DNA from: Phlebiopsis flavidoalba
Taxonomy: Eukaryota > Basidiomycota > Agaricomycetes > Polyporales > Phanerochaetaceae
Reading direction: 5' to 3'
DNA: 64,000 nucleotides
Assembly (NCBI GenBank): GCA_035772785.1
Contig: JAOCPU010000059.1
Span: 1 to 64,000, forward strand
Made by a program: the position numbers and the translations under genes. Positions 35,341-47,174 of the stretch are shown piece by piece; position 1 is the first letter of the stretch, and each line of letters begins with the position of its first letter. A model generated the notes under the pieces. That model saw only the letters and a list, made by a program, of their open reading frames with translations. It was not told the DNA's origin and ran no database searches.

Positions 35341-35666
35341 ATGTATAATAATTGATATCACCAAGCATCGGCTTTATATTTGCTTCCGTAGACATGCGAA
35401 ATAATGAGTCCTCATCTGACAACCCCTACTCAAGAACATACGTATTAGAGAGATGGAACAAGGCCCACTATGCCATGAGTCATATGGCGTTGATTTCAGA
35501 TGACCCCCTTATGGCTCGAGCGCATTTGCAGATGTATTATTTCGTCGGTAGTGTAAATCTCCACAAGATTATAACTAGAACTTCAGCAAAGCGAGCATGC
35601 ATTTACTACAATTTCGCTTCCCATTCCTCAATAACTGTAATATATATATTTTTCCCCACATTGTAC

Positions 35667-35769
35667 GCCCGCCTAGCTCAATCGGATAGAGCGCAAGACT
35701 TTTAAGTCGGGGGGGTGGAACCCGTACCGGGATCTTTGAGGCTGCGGGTTCGACCCCCCGCGGTGGGCT
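35667..35769 (+). tRNA. tRNA-Lys (anticodon UUU) with intron
   Basis: The acceptor arm GCCCGCC (35667-35673) pairs with GGTGGGC (35762-35768). The D arm is GCTC/GAGC. The anticodon TTT is at 35701-35703, with loop C-T before it and A after. A 27-base G-rich intron at 35705-35731 sits at the canonical position after base 37. Once it is removed, the stem CAAGA pairs with TCTTT except for its outermost pair. The T arm is GCGGG (35744-35748) with CCCGC (35757-35761), and TTCGA begins the T loop. The T loop has one base too many because the C run at 35754-35759 is six long; a homopolymer indel is the likely reason. The discriminator base reads T. The downstream T run serves as terminator. Confidence 0.85.
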
Positions 35770-35771
35770 AG

Positions 35772-35792
35772 CATTGTTGACAATGTCTTTTT
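35772..35792 (+). terminator. RNA polymerase III terminator of tRNA-Lys
   Basis: A run of five T (35788-35792) lies about 20 bases after the tRNA 3' end. It is preceded by a small hairpin, CATTG-TTGA-CAATG (35772-35785). The T run is the expected Pol III stop signal; the hairpin may be incidental. Confidence 0.7.
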
Positions 35793-36716
35793 GAATGATC
35801 ATATGGGGTCTGCAAAATATTTTTGAAGTTTCTAGAGCGCTTTTTTACAGCATTTTATAAATGATTGCCACACTGACTTGCCTTAGAAACGAGCAGAGAA
35901 CTCCAATCACCAGGTACTATATGCTAACTTTAAACATATGAGACCCTTTTTGAACCTCTTCGTGTAAACACTACTGCGAATAAAGTGTATAAGTTGTAGT
36001 GATTAATATGCAGTGATTGTTTTTTATGTCTTCGAATGATCACAGTTATTATAATCCGTATGAGCCTCCCAATGAAGCTTGATATGAAGTATACTTTCTA
36101 AACTGTGTATCCTTAGTTGAACCCTTCAACCAGCAAGCAAATACATGACGCCATGAGCAATGAAATAAAACAAGCTTTTGGGGCCTGACTTACAATTGCC
36201 GGCTCGCTAAGAATACATTCATTGTGAGTTCTGAAGATAATAACGACCAATTTGTTTAAACGAGAGCTCGCTTCTAGCCTGTCTCGACTTTTGTATCCGA
36301 GGGCGGGTATTTGCTGGGCATCGCCAACGTGTGCTCGAAACCCCACTGGCATCACTATAACCACTACTAAGGACACTGCATTTCGTACATCACAGCTGGC
36401 CGTGGCCAAGCAAGCGAGCTGCGTAATGAGTAAGAATGTCCACATATACGTCCAAGACGTGTTGAAACCTTCGCTTTCGCGCCGTAATGAGACACGCGCA
36501 GACAAAAGAGGCTGTGAGGAATGCGGACAAGAAAAAGTTCGGACTTACTGCGCGCCGCCTGCGCCGCCGCGGCCCAGCGGGGATCGGTAGTGGCAATCGC
36601 CGGCCATCTTGATACGGGTTAAATGTAGCGAACGACCTCCGTCATCTCTCTTGCTCACCAGCACTTGTTTTCCCGCTTCCATCCCTCCCATTACACATCG
36701 CCACGACTACCACAAC
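35793..36716. other. Intergenic region; cofilin promoter at the right end
   Basis: This is AT-rich to about 36.25 kb. A minus-strand open frame of 130 codons (36113-36505) is not recognised. An ATG at 36607 (-) starts a short GC-rich reading frame (MAGDCHYRSPLGRGGAGGAQ) that ends at a good donor GTAAGT. It may be exon 1 of a gene divergent from cofilin, but no continuation was found. Pyrimidine-rich sequence at 36630-36690 and CAACATGG at the cofilin start fit a fungal core promoter and start context. Confidence 0.4.
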
Positions 36717-37316
36717 ATGGTCGGTACCCCCGTCCCCCCGCGATTGAATCCATGCTCACACGAGTCGTCTGTCGCGTGCAGTCCTCCGGCGTCGCGGTCT
36801 CCGATGAGTGCATCTCCAGCTTCCAGGACCTTATGAGGAGGAAGCACAAATTCGTCATCTACGGCCTGAACCCCAAGTTCACTGAGATCGTTGTGCTCAA
36901 GACGTCTGAGGAACCCGACTACGAAGCCTTCCTGAAGGAGTTCCCCAACGACCAATGCAGATGGGCCGTATTTTTGTACGATCTCGAATACGAGGTCGAT
37001 GATGGTGGCAAGAGGAACAAGGTCGTCTATGTCTACTGGTGAGCACACGTCGCGAGCTTGGGATACCATGGTCGTTTTGACCCGTCATTCCCTATTGAAC
37101 AGGTCGCCTGGCAATTCTTCTATCAAGCAGCGCATGGTCTATTCCGCGTCCAACAATGCGCTTAAGTCGCGTCTCGGTGTCGCTCTGGAGATCCAGGGCA
37201 ACGACGAGGGCGATCTCGAGTTCGTCAACGGTCAGCACCATCTTAGTTTTGTCATGTCACAACACAGCTAACATATTGCCACAGTCCTCGAGAAGGCGAA
37301 ACGCGGCACCCGGTGA
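36717..37316 (+). CDS. COF1: Cofilin / actin-depolymerising factor
   Basis: Cofilin binds actin monomers and filaments and severs old filaments in the cytosol at cortical patches and the growing tip. The whole gene reads without frame breaks. Exon 1 is only the ATG (36717-36719). The other exons are 36782-37038, 37103-37230 and 37285-37316, with three GT-AG introns of 62, 64 and 54 bases. The product is 139 residues, the normal length. It begins MSSGVAVSDECISSFQDLMR, keeping the Ser near the N-terminus that is the regulatory phosphosite in homologues. It contains FVIYGLNPKFTEIVV, DYEAFLKEFPNDQCRWAVF, YDLEYE, KVVYVYWSPGNSSIKQRMVY with SASNNALKSRLGVA (the long actin-binding helix), and ends NVLEKAKRGTR. 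It shows that undamaged genes exist in this assembly. Confidence 0.95.
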
Positions 37317-37650
37317 AGAAACCATTGCTTTTGGATACGGCGTACGACACAGCTTGCCTAGTTCTCTATTCAAAGGGTCCTGTATATATCATTCCCTCTA
37401 CTACCCGCTACGAACTCTTTCTCGTATGATCAATGACAACAAAGTAGAGAGTACGATGGCCGATGTAAACAATATCACGATAATCCAAGCGAGGCTTACC
37501 TGGAAACGAGACCATTGGATCGAATCGCGCAAGTATTACCGGTGCACGAAAAAAACAAAGTATCCAAACAAACCAGTGATGTACACAGAGTTCCAAAAGA
37601 TTAACCGTGATGTACCTTACCCGCTATGCGACGCCAACAGCCGTAATCCT

Positions 37651-38490
37651 TTAGGACTCCAAAATCCCCATGTCCTTCCATCGTTCCCATAGCGCACCGA
37701 CTGCAACAGCCGCGTTCGGCTGACCCTTGATGTCTTTGATGTCTAGCAAACTCGTACTCTTTGCCGAACGCGAGGAAATGAGCGAAGAGCGAGTTGAAGT
37801 GTGGTTCTGATCGGAGGTGAAGGATTTGGGGATAATGTGCGTGATAGAGATGGGCGAAGACGCGTAGGAGCTGGCGGTAGACATGCTTGACGGTCGAGGG
37901 GAACCCAGGTGCAAAGTCTTGACCTGCAATGATGATGCTCGGACATCATATCAGACGCGAAGATGAGTCAGGGCGCGTACCAGACTTTGTAGGGAATGTG
38001 TTCTCGTCATCAAGGAGGTTCTGAACCCAGGTCATGACATAGTCAATGTATGTCGGGGCGGGTAGTTGGATGTTTTTGCGATCTTGGTTGATCCACGTAT
38101 AATTCAGCCTGTCGAGTAATGAGTGTATGTCACACACGACGATAGCATGTACATACGCAGGCCCTGCGGGTCATTGAGGGACACGAATGTGCCGTGCAGC
38201 ATTCTGCGAAAGCACCCCGTAGAATTGATTGAGGTTCGTGTAAAAAAGTCAAAGAAGACTGGAGACATAGTATGTCATCGACCTGCTACGATCGCTGTCA
38301 CGCGCGCGTCACTCACTGTTTGACGGCAACCCATTCCATGATATCGGTATACTTTGGCTGCATGACAATAGTTTTGAAATTTCCCCTTCACCAGCGCAGC
38401 CTCGACAAAGACAAAACAGGGCTACAGAGGAAACAGCGGCTTCTGTACCCGGCCCAGGGCTCGACGGGCTGGGGGGTTCCTGCTGTCCAT
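37651..38490 (-). CDS. MOB2: MOB family kinase activator (Mob2-like)
   Basis: MOB proteins are small zinc-binding coactivators of NDR/LATS kinases. The Mob2 class acts with Orb6/Cbk1-type kinases in polarity and morphogenesis. Reading leftwards: FVEAALVKG then FKTIVMQPKYTDIMEWVAV (about 38330-38410), FDFFT/NLNQFYGVL and ECCTAHSCPSM with zinc-ligand cysteines (about 38170-38260). After an intron (about 38112-38160) come LNYTWINQDRKNIQLPAPTY, IDYVMTWVQNLLDDENTFPT (about 37985-38110), and VKHVYRQLLRVFAHLYHAHY. EPHFNSLFAHFLAFGKEYE and a final DIKDIKGQPNAAVAVGALWE before MGILES and TAA at 37651-37653 complete it. Two frame breaks lie in homopolymers (the AAA at 37748-37750 and AAATTT at 38377-38382); shortening each by one restores the conserved frame. 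The start at 38490 is provisional. Assignment to Mob2 rather than Mob1 rests on FVEAALVKG and the YTWI region. Confidence 0.85.
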
Positions 38491-39070
38491 CGGAACCCGG
38501 GAGAAACGTCGCAGAGGTAGGCGTGGTCGATCGCTTGGGCGGACGTGGTGCCCGTGTTATAGACCGCCTGTGGTGGATCGAGGGATCACCCTATACGTGA
38601 GGGGAAAGAAATGGCGTTGTAAAGCGTGCCAACGCACACCAAAGTTCAAGAAGGACATAATGTTGAGCTTCGACGCGTCTTCACGCTATCACGTTCTGTC
38701 AGAACGTATTTAGCTCTTCAAAGTAAAGCTAGTCCTCGCAGATGAGTGAAGCATAAAAGGCTAAGATGGACGAGGGGAAGGTGACGAGCGCGTTGAGACC
38801 GTTGCGTTGATGCTCAAGTAGCAGGCCGTTATATGACTGCCTTTTTGCGAGGCAGCATGCTGTCCCCCACGAGGGCGTCCACGTGTCTATATTGTTTCCG
38901 CTCCGGAAGCGCCTTTTGAAGGCCGTTAATTGTTTGGCCATATTAGGATTGCAGGTTGTCGCCAAATAGATGCAAAATAGCTCGTGGGTACGTGGGCGTG
39001 GTGGGAACAATATCCGGCCCAATTTCTACCACCCTCCTCGACCAGGCGAGCAATCCCTGGCTCGCGACTT
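38491..39070. other. Divergent promoter region between MOB2 and MLP1
   Basis: About 580 bases separate the 5' ends of the minus-strand MOB gene and the plus-strand nuclear basket gene. No gene was recognised; a minus-strand frame of 97 codons (38729-39022) has no family pattern. Confidence 0.4.
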
Positions 39071-42000
39071 ATGACCAAAACTTCGCAGAAGCAGAGCCCA
39101 AGTGCCGCGGCGGCAGCTGCCGGTTCCTTCTGCCGATGCGCCGACAACCGGCGCGAACCCATCCCCTAACACCCTCAGTACCCCGTCCCTGCCACAGAGT
39201 TTGCAAGAGGGGCCGTTGTTGACTACGTTCCCGAGGTACATTAATTACGACGTCCCTTTCCGCTCTTCTTCCCGATGTTAGCCTCGAGAACCCTCTCCTG
39301 ATGCTATTGTCACTCTCGATCTAATTACCGCCCCTTGTTGTTGCGTAACCAGCCTTGGGGGGCTCAGGCTGGCGAGGCCGATGATGTGCATAGAGAACTG
39401 GAGGACACAAAGGCTGAGCTGCAGAGGAAGGATGTGGAGCTTGACCAAGCGCTACAAGACCGCGAATCCGCCGCGCGTGATCTTGAGGGCGTGTCTGAGA
39501 GCATGCAGAATGAGCTGAGGCAGACGAAAGAGGAGAATAAGAGGCGATTCGTACGTGGTTCGTAAAGTATGCCCGGTTCATTAACCCATATGCGGGCCAT
39601 CCTACAGTCGCGTCAAAACTTGCGCTGGAGGCCCAACTCGCATCAGTCTCAGACTCTCAAACGTCTTCATCTACGGAAGTTGAGGCTTTGAAACAACCGC
39701 ATTGAAGATGTTGAGCGCGAGAAGAGAGACCTCGTCAGCGTTGTGAGTCGACTGAAGGAGGACGCGGCTCAGCGCGACGTAAGTGCTATGACAAACTATT
39801 CCCCATATGTTTTTGACAGCTCGTCACTGTAGATGAAGGTCCAGATGCTTCGAAGCAACCTCAAACAAGCGAGACAGGTACTAACAAAAAACCAGGGCAT
39901 TGGAAAGCCAGCTACGGGAACTCAAGTCAACGGAAACGTCTACCAAGGTTTGCCACTTGTTTGACCCCCTATTCCATGTCTAACATTTTCCATGCAGTTC
40001 AAAGTTGAGACACTCTCACAGCAACTTCAACTTGCTCGCGAGGACGCAGAGCGTAATCTTGCAGACTTTAATGCCAAGTCCGAGGAATTCACTAAATATC
40101 GACGCACGAAGCAGACAGAGCTCACTACACTCCAATCAGCACATGAATCACTCATGCAGACTCATGCCGCTACGGAAAGCTCTCTCAAGGCACTTCAAAC
40201 ATCGTACAACGCCCAGTCTCATCAACTCACTACGGCTCTCACTCGCGTCCAAGACCTGAATGGCAAACTTGCGGAACAAGAAGCCAACTACTCCAGTGAG
40301 GCAGCTAACCTCAGACGACTTGTTGAGATGATGGAGGTTCGCGAGACACAGGCGAAAGCCATCGTCGAGGGCATCGAGAAGGAGTGGGAGGATGTCGGTG
40401 ACCGCGCGGAGCGTCGGGAAGCTGTCCTTCGCGAGGAAATCGAGACCCAGCGGCAACGCGCAGAGGAGGCGGAAAACAAGATTGCTGAGCTGCAACAAGT
40501 TCTGGACCGCGTGGATAACGGAGAGTTCCCTGTTCCTAATGCCAGTGTCAGCGTACCGTCCACGCCCGCAAGAGGTCTGTTCTCGACTCTCCTGCAAGCG
40601 CGTCCGGAGATCTGCTTGGTATGCAGGGTATGATGGGCTTGAGTCCGACAGTGGCAATGGCTAGCAGAGTTCAGAGGGGCGGAAAGACGTTTACTGAGGT
40701 CTACGCCGATTACGTCAAGCTGCAAGACGATTTCTCGAGGAAATGTGCCGAGTACGACCATATGGACCGTACCTTGACTGCTGTCCTGGCCCAAATCGAG
40801 GAGAGGGTGATGTATTTGTGCAACTTCTTCTTTTGTACATATCTGACCTTGTTCCTTTTTAGGCCCCTGTCCTTGCTCAGCAACGTCAAGAATACGAACG
40901 ACTACAAGCTGAAAGTTCTCTACTTGCTTCCCAGCTCGCGCTCAAGCTCTCTCTGAACGCGACGCAAGCCAGTCTGCTGCAGAAGACAGCAGCCAGAAAT
41001 TAGCAAAGAGCACCAGGGAGAGTGAACTTCTCTCTCAGCAGCTCAACGATCTCGGCCGTCAAGTGCAGACCTTGTTGAAGGAAGTCGGCAGACGACAGGA
41101 TCCATCTATCCCGTCCGACGAGGAACTCGAAGCTGATACCACGGTCCAAGCAGCCAGTACTATTGACGAGGTCATCACGAACAATCTCGTCCTCTTCAAG
41201 TCGATTCCTGCCCTTCAAGAACAGAACATGAAACTTCTCAAGATAGCTCGCGACCTTGGAAGCAAGATGGGAGTCACACGAGCAAGAGAACTCCGCCAAG
41301 AGCTCGAGGCCGAACAGCAGCTGGCTCTCCAGGAGGCTTTCACGGCCGTCAAGAACCTTCAGGACCAGATGGACAATCAGAAGAGGAGTAGTGAAGTGAC
41401 CATCCAGGCCTACGTCAAGGAACGAGACGCCTTGAAGAGCATGCTTGCCCGTGAGCGCAACGGATCTGGTCCAACTTCTCTTTCGAACGGCGTTACTGTG
41501 CACGACGAGGAGATGCAAGACGAGACTGAAACTGCCCGCGAGTTGACCGAGATACGCACTCAGTTTGAAACATACAAGACGGAAATGGGTGCGGATTCCA
41601 GCAAGTTGAGCCAGGACTTGGTCGCAGCAAGGCAGGAGGCTGCTCAAAACAATGCTCTGCTCCTCAAAGCGAAAGCGAAGGTCGAGTATCTTACGGGTAT
41701 GTGCGAAGCTGAAATGAGTGTTTACGCCCCTCACTTTACTCCCCAGAACGTCACCACATGCTCCAGGAGCAGACCTCCATGCAGTCCAAGGATATCGACA
41801 ACCTCTCCAAACGAAATCAAGAGCTTTACGATCAGTACACTCGCATCGACATTGAATGTCACCGTGTCTCCGAGGATCTCCTTACAGCCACTACTCTTGT
41901 AGATCAGCTTCGCAACGAGGCCGCAAACCTGCGAGCCGAAAAGAGAATATGGGAGAGCGTTCAAGCTCGACTCGTCGACGAGAACAAGAGCCTTGCCTTG

Positions 42001-45000
42001 GAACGTTCACATCTCTCTGACCTCATGGGCCAACGTCCAGCGGATGCATCAAGACTTGGAGCGTTCAGGAGAGAACGATCGTCGACGACTGGAGAGTCAG
42101 ATACAAATGCTGGAGAACCAGACGTAAAGTGCATCAATGCTTCAACGATCCCATTCTAAAACGCGCATATTTAGTCAAGAAATGAGGTCGCAGCTGAATC
42201 AGGAGCGCGATTCGGCGCGCCACTCTAGCCTTCAGAAGGATCTTGAGCTGAGGGAGCTGCGTTCGCGAATCGACAAACTCGTGGGTCTTGAACGTTGTCA
42301 TCTCCTTGAATGTGATTTCTCATTTACATCCGCAGGGTGAGGATCACGCAAAGACTCGTGAAGGCTTCGTGGCAGCGGGGAAACGAGCAAGAAACACCTC
42401 GAAGAGCAAGTGGATCAACTCACCCGACAACTTCGCGGAAAAGAAGAGAAGCTTGCCGTGTACGAGCGCAAGGCATCCGGCGCTTCGGCCCCGACTGCAG
42501 CTGATAATTCGGGTTACGAATCTTATGAGGCGCAACTCGAAGCCGAAGTTGCTGAGCTAAAGTACGCTGTCTAGGAATTGATTTTTGTAACAGGGGCTAA
42601 TGAGCCTCCAGATCTGCGCTGAAGGTTGCTGAGGTGGATTTGGCAACCGCAAAACGCCACGTGCAGCAGTTCCAGGACATCAGCCAGGCGAGTGAGGCTG
42701 CTCTTGTCACGCTGACAAACACCTTCGACGAGTACAAAGCCACGACAGAGGCGCAGCTCACAGACCGCGAGGTGGGTCAATTACCCAGTTCCATGATTCC
42801 GTCATAAAGGCTGAAGTGATGCTGCGTAAAGACCGATAACGACGCTCTGCAAACCCAACTCGAAGCCGTCCAGGCTGAATTGGCTCAACTTACCCAAGAA
42901 GAATGTGGAGTTACAGCGCGCAGCTGAAGCAGAGCGTACCGCTTGGTTACAGGAGAAGAAGACCTTGGAAGGCACCATTTGGGATCTCACGTCTTCTGAG
43001 AGGAATTCTTGAGACCAACCGTGTTTCTCATGATGATGAAGTCCGACAACTGAATGAACGTGCCCGCGCTGCGGAGGAACGATACGGCGTGAGGTCCTTG
43101 CACACGCGGAGGATATCAAGAAAAGTCGACAGTCTCCGCCAGGGAACTCGCTCAGGCACAAGCATCCGCCCGGGACAACCTGGCGGCCGCAGAGACCACA
43201 GCGCAAACCAAACTCAGCGCCTCGGAAGGTAGCTGGAAGCAACAGAAGGACGCGTTGGAGAAGGAAATTGTCGCCTTGACAGACCGGTGAGAACTGTGCT
43301 ACCGCATGCTCAAACGCTCGTTAATCGGTGCTATAGAATCAAAGACCCTTCGTGCTCAGAACAACTCTCCTCCACACCCATCTCGAGGACGTTAACGCGA
43401 AAGCTGTACGGATACGTGAAGCCGCAGCCGCGACTCCGGCTAATTGGCTCCGAAGAGTCGTCAGGCGACGATACGAAACTGTCTGAGCTGCGTTCGGTTG
43501 TTTCCTACCTCAGGAAGGAGAAAAGAGATCGTCGACTTGCAACTTGAGCTTAGCAAGCAGGAGGAGCACTCGCTTACGCACTCAGGTTGATTATCTGGAG
43601 AAGACCGTTGGAGGAAACGAGACAGACACTTTCCGAGGAGCGCGAACGTGCTGTCGAATCAGCCGCTTCAGAAGCTCAGCATGCTGAGCTCTTGGAAAAG
43701 ATTAACCAGCTCACTATCCTCCGCGAAAGCAACGCCACCTTGCGTGGAGAATGTGACTCCCAAATGCCAGAGCGTGCCAGGGCTCTGGAGACCAAGTCTT
43801 GCAACAACTCTCCAGTGAGCTTGACCCGACCAAGGAGCAACTTCGTATGACCAAGGCTGAGTTGGAGGCTCGCAGCCAACAGATCAACACAACTTGAGGA
43901 CGAGTGCCGTAAATGGCAAGAGCGGAACACACTCTCTCTTGAGCAAGTACGATCGTATCGACCCGCTGAGATGCAATCTTTTGAAGGACCAGATTGAGAC
44001 TCTAACAGCAGCAAAGGAAAGCTTGGAGGCAGCACAGGCGCCCAGGTGGAACGTGTATGTCGCAGATACTCGATTATCCCGACCAGTGGCTGACGCGTCC
44101 CAGATTGCCTCACCTAGAAGGTCAAAATAAGCGCTTCACATTGAGACCGGCAAGAAGAATAACGAGATCATGAAACGCAAGATAGCCAACGTAGAGACGG
44201 AGGCGCGCGGAGACTGTCACCAAGCTTCAAGCAGAGCTCTCCACAATCATCGCGGAACGTGATGCCCTCAAATCAATACCTAGCGTCCTGTAGCCGTGTC
44301 TCTCGCCTCAACGTGAACAACAACTGCTGGAACAACTTGAACGTGGTTCAACGAGGAGAAAGCTGCGTTGGAAGTCCCCCAGGTTCCGAAAACTGCAAAG
44401 GAACAATCGCTGCTGCATCTCCGCCTCTGTACCAGATGCAGAACTCGCTGCGAAATTGGTCAGTCTTACAACATATGTCGAGCTTTACTTCTACTCACCA
44501 GTCTCAGACACACGTGAGAAAGAGCGCGATGAGCTCCTTGCACCCAGAGAAATCGAAGTGGGCAGCGTCCTCCCGCTGCTAACCGAGACTCAACAAGGTA
44601 CAGATGTGGAGAAGGAAACCTTGATTAAGGCCCGTGATGGCGGCTCTCGAGCAAAGCAAGGTCTGTTTTACTTCGAAAATCCCCATGTGCGCCGGTCCAT
44701 TGACCGCGCATAACAGAGTGCCAAAGAACATGCAACCGCTTGGCTACTGAGATCAACAAGTGTCGCTCGCAAATAGTACGTATGACCAGCAGCATCGTTC
44801 TACCCATACCCATCATTCTACAGGCTGGTCTCCAAGAAACGAGTTGGAGAGGAGAACGGAAAGCTCGTGCTTGCCGCAGCCGAGGAGGCTGGGAAAGGCA
44901 GCCGCGAACACTCAGGCTGCGTCGACGCGGCGTGGCTCAGCAAAACACCTGTTTGAGAGTCAGGTAGGCGCAGATGTTCGCCGCGCTCGCCACGCGGAGG

Positions 45001-46177
45001 AACTGCGCAGCCTAGAGGAGCGACTGCAGAAAACAACATGCTGAGGAACTTTCACGCGCTGTGCGAGGCAGCCAGGTCGGTCGACGACCAGCATGCAGCT
45101 AATCGACCCGAATCAGCAAGCTGATCCCTCGTTGACTCTGCCGTCCGCTGCGCGCATACAAGAAGTCCAGGCCGAAACACGAGCAGGAGATCCGAAGCTG
45201 CGGTAGAGCACGGCGGTCCGCTATGAGTCCAGCATGAAGACTCGGATAAAAGATCAGAGGCTCATGCAGCACCAGAGCGCGGTATAAAATCAGCTTCGTA
45301 GCACAGCCATACTCGTAAAGACTAGAAGAAGCCGCTGGAATTTTTTTTTTTTTTTTTTTTTTTTTTCCTGTGCCAAAAGGCATCCCCACTACTACCACCT
45401 CCAAGCCAAACCCCACTGCCCAGGCTACCTTCCACCGCAACGAGTACTAGCCTACCAATAGCAGTCTCAGCAAAATCTGTGCTCCTGCCAGTGTAGCTAA
45501 TCAGGTGTCAGGCAACAGCGCAGCACCGCCCGACACCCATCCGCAAGTGCCGAACGCAAGCTGCCAATGCCGCAGAGACCCGTCCGCCGCCACCCTGCCT
45601 CAGGATCAAGTGCGCCCATAAGGCTCCGTTCCCGCCCATAACGCCTCTCGACCGCGACCCCTGCTCAGGATCAAGTCGCACGGCTGCTTCCCGCCAACGC
45701 CCGGGCTGGCACCTGCGGACGGTCTTCCAGCTTCCACCCAAGCCTGCGGCTCACACCGTTCGTGGACGTACAGTGGGGACGGCGCGGCAGCAGAGGTCGC
45801 CGGCGGTTTGCGCTCAGGGCCGGTCAGCGAGGGGGCGCTCCACGAGTGATGGGTCGCCGCGCGGCGGTGCTGCGTGGGGTAGCACCTTTGCCATACAAAG
45901 GGGCAGCCCCAAGGCAGCATCCAAACACGTGCCTCTCAGCACTTCAAGCCATCCAAGCGGCAGCGAAAGTCCCGTTGAGGGGATGTCCATTGCCGGGCGC
46001 CGATTTCCAAAGCGACCCCAGAGAGTGAGAGAACGACGCGCCGGGAGCAGCGGTGTTTTCATGGTGACCACTCTCGCAAAGAGGGGGGCACTAAAACCCG
46101 AAGGCGCAAAGCCCGTGACTTTGAACTTTGAATCGGAAAATCGCGTCCCGCCACCTGCACCATCACCGTCATCATAG
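39071..46177 (+). CDS. MLP1: Nuclear pore basket protein TPR/MLP1
   Basis: TPR/Mlp proteins are very long coiled coils that form the nuclear basket and take part in mRNA quality control and chromatin tethering. The ATG at 39071 starts MTKTSQKQSPSAAAAAAGS; SLEN/PSPDAIVTL follows a first intron (from about 39238). Heptad-rich exons follow: VHRELEDTKAELQRKDVELD (39387), LAREDAERNLADFNAKSEEF (40030), and MMGLSPTVAMASRVQRGGKT with FTEVYADYVKLQDDFSRKCA and YDHMDRTLTAVLAQIEER (40627-40806). The last is a diagnostic block for this family. LNDLGRQVQTLLKEVGRRQD and ITNNLVLFKSIPALQEQNMK with LLKIARDLGSKMG (41041-41275) match the conserved central region. Later exons include EEKLAVYERKASGASAPTAA (42450) and AKRHVQQFQDISQASEAALV (42650). 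After a 26-T intronic tract come an Arg/Gly/Ala-rich tail and KPEGAKPVTLNFE before PPPAPSPSS and TAG at 46175-46177. Frames hold well to about 42 kb and then break often. Confidence 0.9.
45341..45366. repeat. 26-base T homopolymer
   Basis: An uninterrupted T run follows GGAA and precedes CCTG within the 3' part of MLP1, probably in an intron (polypyrimidine tract). The true length is doubtful in sequence with homopolymer errors. Confidence 0.9.
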
Positions 46178-46645
46178 TCTAGAACCAGGACTCACCGTCG
46201 TTAGTTTTTTGTTTGTACAGTATATTTCACTTCGATCTATTGCTTTCGGTTTTTTGTATCCAATGTGTATATCTTTTAGCAGCATGGGATTTTGGGCACA
46301 TACCCTGGGTGGCGTGTACGTAGCATAAGCAGAGCGATTGGTAACACAGAACATCAACGTAAGTAAGGTTCGTCAAGACACCCCCCCTTTTCCCCATACC
46401 GTAAGGTCATTGCAAATGGACAGAAGAATAGAGATTATCACGACAGCAATAAGACAGCAATACAAGATGGATGTATGTGGCGCGAGTGTGATTGAATGAA
46501 AAGCGTTAGATGGAAAAAGATGCAAGCGAAATCGAGTCCTTCTGTCCAGCTACGAACATATGAACAATGTAGTCTCACCGCTTTTTGGTGGTTCATCGCT
46601 TTGTTGTGAAAGCGAGCGCTTGACGATCCCCACGGGCGCTCCCCC
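46178..46645. other. 3' flank of MLP1, no gene recognised
   Basis: AT-richer sequence with T-rich runs (46204-46260) fits an untranslated 3' region of MLP1. No coding signal was seen. Confidence 0.4.
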
Positions 46646-47174
46646 TCACACCATCTTTCCTTGTGGCCGAAAAACCGGGTATGCAAGCCCCGCTGCGGCT
46701 CCACGATAATCATCGAAAGCTGCCCGAGCGCGCAAGATCTTCACTCGAAACGGGGCGGAGGCATTGGTCGCCGAGAGCTCATGAAAGAAGGATGGGTTGC
46801 GTGAGCCTCTTTGTGTGGGCAGCTTTGGACAGCGCGCCAGCGTTGTCTGATTTTGGATAACCTGGGCCAAACCTCGCTTGACACCAGTCGTCGACATGAG
46901 GAAACTATGGAATTACAGTTAGTCACCCGTTGTATGGATTACCGGAGAATTACGGTCGTACCGATGCATAGACCCCTCGACGTGTTTGACGGCCTGGTGT
47001 ATCGAGCGTATGTTGAGTATTTCGACATCGGTCTTGATGGATAGGGTTCGACGTGGTTATGGTGAGGCTGTCAAAGTCGTTGTGTGACGGAGCCTCAGGC
47101 TCGGGGTACACAGAGTTCTTGTACGCAGATGAACTTGGATATGAAGATGGCCCCGCCATGTTGCACAATCGCAC
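46646..47174 (-). CDS. Possible small unknown protein
   Basis: Reading leftwards, an ATG at about 47159 starts MAGPSSYPSSSAYKNSVYPE, continuing PEAPSHNDFDSLTITTSNPI. After a frame change comes EILNIRSIHQAVKHVEGSMH. A GT-AG intron (about 46899-46966) leads into FLMSTTGVKRGLAQVIQNQ and further residues to about 46646. The amino-acid composition and the plausible splice sites look like a real gene, but no domain is recognised. It would run tail-to-tail with MLP1. Confidence 0.3.
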
